A DNA stretch of 64,000 nt, from positions 124,001-188,000 of the forward strand of contig JANQFR010000082.1 of the NCBI GenBank assembly GCA_028277745.1, written 5' to 3'. The position numbers and the translations under genes are program-made. The notes beneath the pieces are model-generated. The model had not been told where the DNA came from. It saw nothing but the letters and a program-made list of their open reading frames with translations, and did no database searches. Numbering within the stretch: position 1 is the stretch's first letter; each line of letters starts with the position of its first letter. Source of the DNA: Phycisphaeraceae bacterium. GTDB taxonomy: Bacteria > Planctomycetota > Phycisphaerae > Phycisphaerales > Phycisphaeraceae. Positions 8,373 through 15,427 of this stretch are shown here, piece after piece.

Positions 8373-8786
8373 ATGATCCCCACGCTCGCAGCCGAGTTCA
8401 ATCATTACGCCGCGGTGGGCGTGCTGCTGCTGATGGCCATCGTCTTCGGGGTGATGAACGTGATGGCGTCGACGAAGCTGCTGGGCCCCAAGCGCGACGG
8501 CGCGATCAAGGGCACCACCTACGAATCGGGCATGAATCCGGTCGGGACCGCCCGACGGCGGTTCAACGTGCGGTTCTACATCGTCGCGATGACGTTCCTG
8601 CTTTTCGACGTGGAGATCGTCTTCCTCTACCCGTGGGCCGTCACCTTCCCCAGCCTCAACCCCGAGCCGGGCTCGGCCGGGGCCGAGTTGTCGCCGCTGT
8701 TTCTGGGGCGGATGCTCTTTTTCGTCATCACGACGATCATCGCCTTCCTCTACGCCTTCCGCAAAGGCGTGTTCCGCTACGACTGA
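8373..8786 (+). CDS. nuoA: NADH-quinone oxidoreductase subunit A
   Basis: Small membrane subunit of respiratory complex I (137 aa). Three transmembrane segments are visible: residues about 10-30, 65-90 and 110-130. The conserved loop between the first two includes YESGMNPVGTARRRFNVRFY, the family signature, followed by LLFDVEIVFLYPWA. An upstream in-frame extension to 8259 is rejected because it reads through the heptamer repeat. TACACT (8359-8364) lies 8 bases before this ATG. No other nuo gene follows; the next gene is a convergent LacI regulator, so complex I genes are scattered in this genome or this is a stray copy. Confidence 0.93.
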   Translation: MIPTLAAEFNHYAAVGVLLLMAIVFGVMNVMASTKLLGPKRDGAIKGTTYESGMNPVGTARRRFNVRFYIVAMTFLLFDVEIVFLYPWAVTFPSLNPEPGSAGAELSPLFLGRMLFFVITTIIAFLYAFRKGVFRYD

Positions 8787-8881
8787 TCGCCTCCTGCGCC
8801 GGAGCCAAAAAAACCGGGACGAGGACGTCGCGGCGGTGGACACGGCGGCCAAGTGCCCTGAGGCCGATCCCAACCGGCGTG

Positions 8882-9925
8882 TCAGTCTTTTTTCGCCGGC
8901 GGCAGGATAAGATCCTCATCGATGAGTTCTTTGCTGGGCACCTTGACCGACGGCACGGAGCCGGACGCGCCCTCCATGATCTGGTAGATCATGTCCACGG
9001 TTGTTTTCCCCACGTCATAGAACGGGATAATCGCGGTCGCCATGCCGATGCCGGTGTTGCAGTGGAATGCGTTGGCGTAAAACACCACGATGCAGAAGTC
9101 GTGGGGCGGGCGGTAGCCGCGCAGATGCGCCGCGTGGTGAAGGGCGACGGCCTGCGGCAGGTCGTAGCACAACGCCGCGGTTAAATCGGGGTGGCTGTCG
9201 AGAAAGCCCAACGCACTGGGCATCGCGTCGAAATAGTCGTAAACCGCCTGCGGGTAGGTTGAGCGATGAGGCGACAGGCCGTGTTTCACCATGGCCTGTT
9301 CGAAGCCTGCGACACGGTCCTGAATCGAATAGTGCGTGGGCTGATCGGGAAAAACCGGCCGGTAAAAACCGATGTTGCGGTGGCCGGCCTCGATCAGACG
9401 GACGGTCGAATCATAAGCCATGGCATGGTCATCGGGGTGGACCGCCTGATAGGGAAACTTGCTGTTGACATAAACCGCCGGGAGCGGATCGCCGTCGAAA
9501 AACGCGGTGACCGGGCTGGTTTCCGCCGTGCCGGGGTGGACAATCAGCCCATCGACCGTGGCCTGACGCAGGAACGTCGGCACATAGGTGGGGTCATTGA
9601 ATTTCTTGCCTTCGATCTCCGTCACGACCAGCCGCGTGTTACGGGCGTAAAGCGTGTCATGGATGCCGTGGAGAAGCTGGTGCGGGAACCAGTCAAACCC
9701 GGGCTCGCCGCAATTCAGAAAGCCGATCAGGTCGAACCGGCCCCGGAGCATCTGCCGGGCCGCGTGGTTGGGGCGGTAGTTCAACTCGCGGGCGATCTGC
9801 CGGATCTTGGCGCTTCGGCGGGCGATGGCGGGCCGGTTTTCCTTGTTCAGCCCATTGAGGACCCGTGAGACGGTCCCCGGCGAAACCCCGGCCCGTTTGG
9901 CGATTTCCTCGATGGTGACAGCCAT
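8882..9925 (-). CDS. LacI-family transcriptional regulator
   Basis: 347-aa sugar-responsive regulator. The N-terminal LacI helix-turn-helix is VTIEEIAKRAGVSPGTVSRVLNG, with the hinge helix and ARQMLRG following; the rest is a periplasmic-binding-protein-like effector domain. The start is ATG 9925, which puts the HTH at residue 3; an upstream in-frame extension has no matching homology pattern. It is divergent from the PEP-CTERM/prepilin/glycosidase cluster, and a 24-base dyad operator lies between them at 9979-10002. It most likely represses that cluster and itself until an oligosaccharide ligand binds (inference). Confidence 0.93.
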   Translation of the reverse strand: MAVTIEEIAKRAGVSPGTVSRVLNGLNKENRPAIARRSAKIRQIARELNYRPNHAARQMLRGRFDLIGFLNCGEPGFDWFPHQLLHGIHDTLYARNTRLVVTEIEGKKFNDPTYVPTFLRQATVDGLIVHPGTAETSPVTAFFDGDPLPAVYVNSKFPYQAVHPDDHAMAYDSTVRLIEAGHRNIGFYRPVFPDQPTHYSIQDRVAGFEQAMVKHGLSPHRSTYPQAVYDYFDAMPSALGFLDSHPDLTAALCYDLPQAVALHHAAHLRGYRPPHDFCIVVFYANAFHCNTGIGMATAIIPFYDVGKTTVDMIYQIMEGASGSVPSVKVPSKELIDEDLILPPAKKD

Positions 9926-9978
9926 GGCGTGTGTCTCGGGTTTCGATCTTACGACAAGGAAAGTATACACCAAAATTT

Positions 9979-10002
9979 CTATTTGAAAAGCATTGCAAAT
10001 AG
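9979..10002. promoter_or_regulatory. LacI-type operator in divergent intergenic region
   Basis: A 24-base dyad with perfect outer arms CTATTTG and CAAATAG around a central GC step (10 of 12 positions symmetric), the layout expected of LacI-family operators. It overlaps the -35 element of the rightward promoter and lies about 10 bases upstream of a TATACT -10 candidate for the leftward regulator gene. Confidence 0.7.
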
Positions 10003-10021
10003 ATCCCCGGCCGGTTATAGT
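9993..10021 (+). promoter_or_regulatory. Sigma70-type promoter for the PEP-CTERM/glycosidase cluster
   Basis: TTGCAA (9993-9998), 17-base spacer, TATAGT (10016-10021). The -35 lies inside the right arm of the LacI-type operator, so repressor binding would block it. Confidence 0.65.
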
Positions 10022-10125
10022 CGGTCTCAACGGGGCGAGCAGCAGGTTCTCGCCTCATCTCTTACCGTTCTGCACGCAAGCCCCGTATTTTCCTCATGTC
10101 TTTTCATTCAAGGAGCTTAGGGATC

Positions 10126-10779
10126 ATGAAACCTGCCGAAAAAACCAGCGCAGCGGCCTTGGCGGCGGTGGTGATCGCGGTGGCTGGGGGGTTTCCGCAG
10201 GCCAGCCGCGCCCAGACGCTGATGGATGCGGCCAACGGCGACGTATTTGACTTCACCTGGGGGGATGTGACGGCAACCAACAACGGGACGTCGATCACCC
10301 TGACCGAGGCGCCGTCGTTGAGCTTCGGCGGTGCGGGAGAAGGCCTGGGCGAGCTGACGGTCGACGCCGCCAGCTCATCCATCGAAGTGATTTACAAGGC
10401 GCTGCCCGGAAACACCGCCGCGACGTTCACCCTCACGCTGCAGGACACCGACCCCAACACGTCGGGCGTCGAAGACTATTTCTACGCCTTCGACATCGCT
10501 TCCGGCACGCCCGTCGACAACGGGTTCGTGTCTCTGGCCGTGCCGTTGCTGGATCACTTCGCGGTGGCTCCCGCGTTCGAGCAGAACGCCGGGGATGAGG
10601 TCCCGAACTTTGGTCTGACCGGTTTTTCAATCCAATTGGGCACGCCCGGAGAAGGGCTGGCTCTCGAGCTTCGGTCGGTCTCGATTGTGCCGGTCCCCGA
10701 GCCGGGCGGCTTGGCGCTGCTGGGGCTGGCGGGGGCGGCCGCGATTCTTCACCGCCCCCGCGCCGGCCGTCGGCCTTGA
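10126..10779 (+). CDS. PEP-CTERM sorting-domain secreted protein
   Basis: 217-aa exported protein. An N-terminal signal peptide ends near ASRAQT, and the body is beta-rich without cysteines. The C-terminus has the PEP-CTERM layout: VPEPGG, a hydrophobic helix ([13 protein letters not shown]), then an Arg-rich tail. Such proteins are recognised by exosortase and anchored or released at the surface. ATG 10126 is chosen because AAGGAG (10110-10115) sits 10 bases upstream. It is the first gene of the cluster controlled by the divergent LacI regulator. The ligand or role is unknown; a glycan-binding or matrix role fits the neighbours. Confidence 0.85.
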   Translation: MKPAEKTSAAALAAVVIAVAGGFPQASRAQTLMDAANGDVFDFTWGDVTATNNGTSITLTEAPSLSFGGAGEGLGELTVDAASSSIEVIYKALPGNTAATFTLTLQDTDPNTSGVEDYFYAFDIASGTPVDNGFVSLAVPLLDHFAVAPAFEQNAGDEVPNFGLTGFSIQLGTPGEGLALELRSVSIVPVPEPGGLALLGLAGAAAILHRPRAGRRP

Positions 10780-10867
10780 TCCGTCATTGAATGCCCCGGG
10801 GCGCGTCTTGTGCTTTTGCACGCCGCGCCGCGTTCACTCAGCCAATAGCTTCACAAGGAACATAGAA

Positions 10868-11737
10868 ATGAAATCAAGCCTTCCTGATTCAATCCGTCGC
10901 ACCGCGTTTACGCTGATCGAATTGCTTGTTGTCATATCGATTATTGCTCTGCTGATCGGCATTCTGCTACCGGCGCTCGCCGCCGCCCGCGAGGTGGCGC
11001 GGTCGACGGCGTGCTTGAGCAACATCCGGCAGCTCGGGATCGCCAACCTGGTGTACGCGGAGGACTATGACACGTTTCTTCCCTACGCCAACTGGGGGAA
11101 CGCCCCGGTCGGGGACGGCTCGGTTTCTTGGGATAACCTGATCTATGTTTATCTTGTAGGCAGTCGAATGACCACGGCCAACTATGGCGCATGGCTGATG
11201 GCTGCCGATGCGACCGACTCGCTGGGCGACTCTTATTTGTTTTGTCCTTCAGATCAAACCGAGCGGGATGACCCTTGGGCCTCGCTGCGCAGTTACGCGA
11301 TGAACCACGGGCGGCTCGACGCTTCGGGGCGCGGGTTTGATCAGAACTGGGGCACGGGCGGGGAGTCGTGGGCCACGAGTGTGGCGCCCCCGCAGATACG
11401 GGTTGAAGCCGTTCTCGATCCCACCGGCACCATGATCCTGACCGAATCTCATCAGGTGTCGAACTACCAGGGCTTCACCGCCGGCGCCGCCAGGGTGTTC
11501 AACCCCCGGTCGATCTACCTGCACGAAGGCGCCACAGGCCCCGAGTTGACGCCCCACGGCGGCGGCGACCGGGGAGACCCGTGGACGAGTTCTCCGGGCA
11601 CCGCCAACTTCTCTTATGTGGATGGCCACGCCGCGACGGTCAAGCTCAAAGACACCGTCGGCTACTCGGTGGACTACGCCTCGCTCGGCCAATGGTCCGA
11701 GGGGCTTGGCGAGTGGAGCCTGAATCCGAGTGACTAG
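10868..11737 (+). CDS. Type II secretion/pseudopilin-like protein with H-X9-DG tail
   Basis: 289-aa protein of the prepilin-like family greatly expanded in planctomycetes. The prepilin cleavage and methylation motif is [20 protein letters not shown] close to the N-terminus, followed by [19 protein letters not shown]. Near the C-terminus [12 protein letters not shown] matches the H-X9-DG motif region of these proteins. ATG 10868 is chosen because it places the prepilin cleavage site after a short basic leader. It lies 88 bases after the PEP-CTERM gene and is probably co-transcribed. Function is likely surface display or secretion, not pilus assembly. Confidence 0.88.
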   Translation: MKSSLPDSIRRTAFTLIELLVVISIIALLIGILLPALAAAREVARSTACLSNIRQLGIANLVYAEDYDTFLPYANWGNAPVGDGSVSWDNLIYVYLVGSRMTTANYGAWLMAADATDSLGDSYLFCPSDQTERDDPWASLRSYAMNHGRLDASGRGFDQNWGTGGESWATSVAPPQIRVEAVLDPTGTMILTESHQVSNYQGFTAGAARVFNPRSIYLHEGATGPELTPHGGGDRGDPWTSSPGTANFSYVDGHAATVKLKDTVGYSVDYASLGQWSEGLGEWSLNPSD

Positions 11738-11981
11738 GCGGCGCAGCCGCCCGTGACGCCATGCAGGCGTTGCGGCCACCGCCCTCGCGCAAGATTTTTG
11801 CGGGTGCGCGCCTCAGGAAACATCTAAAACCAGATTCTGAATCGATACGAGTCCGGCGGATCGGCGGGGCTGGTTCATGCAGTTGCCTGGAATGCTGTAT
11901 GAATGCAAAAATAGCTCAACGTGACGAAACGGCGGATCCAGAAGCGGCTGAACGAAAACAATCACTTACCCTTGGGTCACT

Positions 11982-14675
11982 ATGATGAAATTGACATCGC
12001 ATTTCCGGCAATTGCTCATGACCGTCGCCGTGCTCAGCCATTCTTACATGGCGCGGGCCCAGGATGCGGTCCCCTCAGAAGGTGAAAGCGGCGATATCCC
12101 GGTCGCTCAGCGCGTCCAGGATGTTTTCGGCGATGACGGCGGTTTTCCGTTCTACGTGCCGATCGGGGAGGCCCACGACACGGCGACGAACCTGTCATAC
12201 CTCAACGATGCCGCCGCCGATCGGAAGATCGTGGTGAAAGACGACCATTTCGCCTACGCCGACACCGGTGAGCGCGTGCGTTTCTTCGGCGTCAACCTGG
12301 GCGTGCACTCCGCGTTTCCAACCAAGGAGTCGGCCGATCGGATCGCGCCGCACCTGGCCAGGCTGGGCGTCAATATCGTCAGGCTCCACCACCTCGACAA
12401 TGAATGGGCGCGTGGCTCCGAAGGCTCGCTCTGGATCCCGGGTGAAAACCACGACCGGTTCAACCCGGTCGTGCTCGACCGCCTGGATTACCTGCTTTCC
12501 AAGCTCAAGGAACACGGCATCTACGCCAATCTCAACCTCAAGGTCAGTAAGGAACTCGACGAGTCGGATGGCTTGCCGACCGGGCCTGAGGGCATCCCGT
12601 TTCCGCACCAGAAGCGGGTGGACCGCTTCGAGCCGACGTTCATTGAACACCAGCGGTGGTTCGCCCGGGAGCTTCTGACACACCGGAATCCTTACACCGG
12701 CATGACATACGCCGAAGACCCGGCGATACCGATCGTTGAGATCAACAACGAAAACTCGATCATGCACGTGTGGCCGGGGCATCCGCTTGGCGAAGGCTTC
12801 ACCCTCATGGCCGAGCCGTATCAGAACGAACTACGCCGTCAATGGAACGCGTGGCTGGCCGATCGATACCGTGACGACGCCGCGATCCAGGCGGCATGGT
12901 TCCCCCAAAGAAAAGTAGAGGCGGCCCCCTCGCTCGAAGGCGGCTGGCAGGGCAACGGCATCGGGGACGCGGCCGTGACGCTGGAGCCCGTCGACCCCGC
13001 AAACCCCAGCGAGGGCTTCACCGCTGAAGTGACTCAAAGCACCGGGACCGACTGGCACGCTCAGGCGCTGTTGACCGGGATCGCCTTGGAAAACGATCAA
13101 ACCTACACGCTCCGTTTCACCGCGGCGGCGCCGCAGGACCACCCGGCCCGCGTCAGCATGGATTCGAGCATGGACTACCGCAACGTCGGCCTGGGCCAGT
13201 CCATCGTGTTGACGCCCGAGCCCAGACGTTTTGAGATGATCTTCATCGGGACGGACGTCGATACGGATAACCGGATCGCCATCAATCTTGGCGGCCAGAC
13301 GGGGCGGGTGCGGATCACCGATGTGGACCTGGCGGTCGGCAGCGATGTGCAGCAGACCCTGGGGACATTGGCCGACAGGAGCTACGCACTGCCCGATCCG
13401 CCGATCTCCGCGCCGATGCGGCACGACTGGCTGGCGTTCCTGGTCGAAACGGAAGCGGCGTTCAGTGACGGCATGCGGACCCTGGTCCGCGGATTGGCCC
13501 CCGACAAACTGGTCACGGATTCGCAGTTGCCGTGGGGCGGGACGACCGCCCTCGAACGCGAACGGGCGGGCGAACCGGCCGGCAGCGACTTCATCGATAC
13601 GCACCACTACTGGCAGCACCCTTCATTCATCGGTGAAGCCTGGAATCCCGAGCACTGGCTCATCGGCAACGGCAGCATGGTCGAGGCGTTCGCCCGGGGC
13701 GAACTCGGCCCGCTTGGCTTGGCGATCTTCCGCCAGGCCGGCGTGCCATTTGCCCTCAGCGAGGTCGACCAGCCCGCGCCCAGCGACTGGGCGGTCGAGA
13801 TGCTGCCGGTGATCGCCAGCTACGGCGCGGCCCAGGACTGGGACGCGATCTACCTGTTTTCCAGCGGCAACTACGCGTCAGACAACCCCGGTGTGGGGGG
13901 CTTTTTTGATCAAATCAAGCACGTCTCGAAAGGCGGTCAATGGCCGGCCGCGGCCTTGATTTTCCGGGAAGGGCTTATCCCGGCGATCGACGCCTCATGG
14001 ACGCTGGACACGCCCGACCCGCTCTGGCCGGCGGCGACCAACTTCGGGTATGCATGGAATCAGGCGGTCGACGAGGCGACAGGGGGCGGGCTGGATGCCT
14101 CTACGATCTTGAGTCGTCGGTTGTCGTTAAATCCGAATGGTTCGGAAAACCTGACGTTGCAAGCGGAAGCGGGCGCGTCACCCTTGCGAGTGCTGGACGA
14201 TACCGAAGGCTTATACATCGCCGACAGCGAGCGCGCCGCCGTTCTCGTGGGGCACTTCGGGGAAGAGCCGATTGCGCTGGAGCAGATCATCGTCACGCCG
14301 GTTGCGGATACGTCTGAAAGCGTGGCGACCGGGACGAAGAGCCCCAATTTTGGGGCGGTCACGCTGGTTCCGCTCGATGACCTGCCGTTGTCTCAGAGCC
14401 GGCGGATGCTGCTCACAGCTATCAGCCGCGCGCAAAACCAGGAGATGGGCTGGAATGCCGAACGCACCTCCGTGGGCGCCCGCTGGGGGAGCGGCCCCAT
14501 GATGGTTCAGGTTCCAACGCTTGACGTGACCTTGCCGCAGGAGGGGTTGGCCGTGTATGCCTTGAGCGCAAGCGGTGAACGGAAAGAGAAGATCCGCCTG
14601 GACAAGGCCAACCGGGTGTTGCGGGTCAAGCCGGCGTACGAAACGATTTACTATGAGCTTGTGGCGGAGGAATGA
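11982..14675 (+). CDS. Secreted glycoside hydrolase, TIM-barrel (GH5-like) with carbohydrate-binding region
   Basis: 897-aa exported enzyme with a signal peptide ending around MARAQDA. The N-terminal half reads as a clan GH-A barrel: NLGVHSAFPTKESADRI, IVRLHHLDNEW, then VEINNENS where Glu257 is the probable acid/base. ALSEVDQP contains Glu594, the probable nucleophile. Between them, about residues 310-450, sits a beta-sandwich region typical of CBM4/9-type domains (QTYTLRFTAAAP, RRFEMIFIG). The last 250 residues form a beta-rich accessory domain. Its place downstream of the LacI-controlled genes suggests breakdown of an algal or plant polysaccharide. Exact family and substrate are unresolved. 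Confidence 0.82.
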   Translation: MMKLTSHFRQLLMTVAVLSHSYMARAQDAVPSEGESGDIPVAQRVQDVFGDDGGFPFYVPIGEAHDTATNLSYLNDAAADRKIVVKDDHFAYADTGERVRFFGVNLGVHSAFPTKESADRIAPHLARLGVNIVRLHHLDNEWARGSEGSLWIPGENHDRFNPVVLDRLDYLLSKLKEHGIYANLNLKVSKELDESDGLPTGPEGIPFPHQKRVDRFEPTFIEHQRWFARELLTHRNPYTGMTYAEDPAIPIVEINNENSIMHVWPGHPLGEGFTLMAEPYQNELRRQWNAWLADRYRDDAAIQAAWFPQRKVEAAPSLEGGWQGNGIGDAAVTLEPVDPANPSEGFTAEVTQSTGTDWHAQALLTGIALENDQTYTLRFTAAAPQDHPARVSMDSSMDYRNVGLGQSIVLTPEPRRFEMIFIGTDVDTDNRIAINLGGQTGRVRITDVDLAVGSDVQQTLGTLADRSYALPDPPISAPMRHDWLAFLVETEAAFSDGMRTLVRGLAPDKLVTDSQLPWGGTTALERERAGEPAGSDFIDTHHYWQHPSFIGEAWNPEHWLIGNGSMVEAFARGELGPLGLAIFRQAGVPFALSEVDQPAPSDWAVEMLPVIASYGAAQDWDAIYLFSSGNYASDNPGVGGFFDQIKHVSKGGQWPAAALIFREGLIPAIDASWTLDTPDPLWPAATNFGYAWNQAVDEATGGGLDASTILSRRLSLNPNGSENLTLQAEAGASPLRVLDDTEGLYIADSERAAVLVGHFGEEPIALEQIIVTPVADTSESVATGTKSPNFGAVTLVPLDDLPLSQSRRMLLTAISRAQNQEMGWNAERTSVGARWGSGPMMVQVPTLDVTLPQEGLAVYALSASGERKEKIRLDKANRVLRVKPAYETIYYELVAEE

Positions 14676-14724
14676 ACCACTCAACGGCAAAAATGGAATG
14701 CGGTTTCCCGCAACCCATCCGGCC

Positions 14725-14769
14725 TTGACACGCGGCGGCCGGCGCCCCATAATGTAAGCGTTCACTTAC
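14725..14769 (+). promoter_or_regulatory. Promoter with TetR-type operator upstream of the tetR-like gene
   Basis: TTGACA (14725-14730), 17-base spacer, CATAAT (14748-14753), then directly the 16-base dyad GTAAGCGTTCACTTAC (14754-14769). The outer arms GTAAG and CTTAC match those of the perfect palindrome at 15395-15410, so the regulator probably represses itself. Confidence 0.75.
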
Positions 14770-14784
14770 TTATTGGAGCCCGCC

Positions 14785-15378
14785 ATGGCCCGCCCGGACC
14801 GGTCCGATGAACGACGGCAAGCCTTCCGCCCGGTGATCGCCGAGGCGTTCGCCGAGCTGGGATACCGCCGGGCGACCACCGCGGAGCTGGCCGCGCGCTG
14901 CGGCGTGCGGGAAAACCAGCTTTTCCGGCTGTGGGACGATAAAAAGGCGATGTTCCTCGATGCGATCGATTTCGTGCACCACAACGCGGTGACCTGGTGG
15001 GCCGAGCTGATGCAAGACGCCGACGACGGCCGGACGACCGCCCAGCGGGTGCTGGCGGCCGAGGCGAGGCAGCACGGCGAGTCGGAGCTGTACCGGATCG
15101 TGTTCGCCGGGCTCAGCGAGACCGACGACCCGGACATCCGCAAGGCGCTGCGCGACATGTTCCGGCGGTTCCAAACGTTTATCGACCGCCAGGTCGCCGA
15201 CCACCGCGCCGAGTCGGGCCGGGGCGCCGTTCCGGACAGCGCCGCGGCGGCGTGGGCGATCATCGGGATCGGCCTGGCGTCGGACGTGATGCGCGAGCTG
15301 CGGCTGGCGCCCCTGGCCGAGCGGCGAGACACGTGGGAGCAGGCGGGCGGTTTCCTGCTCGACGGCGCGGAGGCGTGA
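14785..15378 (+). CDS. TetR/AcrR-family transcriptional regulator
   Basis: 197-aa regulator. The N-terminal HTH reads AFAELGYRRATTAELAARCGV followed by RENQLFRLWDDKKAMFLDAI, the TetR recognition and linker helices; the rest is an alpha-helical ligand domain. ATG 14785 is preferred over an in-frame TTG at 14773 because GGAG lies about 6 bases upstream. It sits between two GTAAG-N6-CTTAC dyads, one over its own promoter and one before the downstream DUF2339 gene, which makes both likely targets. The ligand is unknown. Confidence 0.92.
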   Translation: MARPDRSDERRQAFRPVIAEAFAELGYRRATTAELAARCGVRENQLFRLWDDKKAMFLDAIDFVHHNAVTWWAELMQDADDGRTTAQRVLAAEARQHGESELYRIVFAGLSETDDPDIRKALRDMFRRFQTFIDRQVADHRAESGRGAVPDSAAAAWAIIGIGLASDVMRELRLAPLAERRDTWEQAGGFLLDGAEA

Positions 15379-15394
15379 TTTTTTTGGCAAAAAT

Positions 15395-15410
15395 GTAAGT
15401 AATTACTTAC
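15395..15410. promoter_or_regulatory. Perfect 16-base palindrome, TetR-type operator
   Basis: GTAAGTAATTACTTAC, fully symmetric, lies 16 bases after the regulator's stop codon and just before the ribosome-binding site of the DUF2339 gene. It shares its outer arms with the operator at 14754-14769. Confidence 0.75.
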
Positions 15411-15427
15411 TTAACAGGAGCGTGGGC

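Noticed and set aside
11761-11985. Possible 74-codon gene before the glycosidase
   Set aside because: No ribosome site, no domain, and it overlaps the glycosidase start; treated as intergenic sequence.
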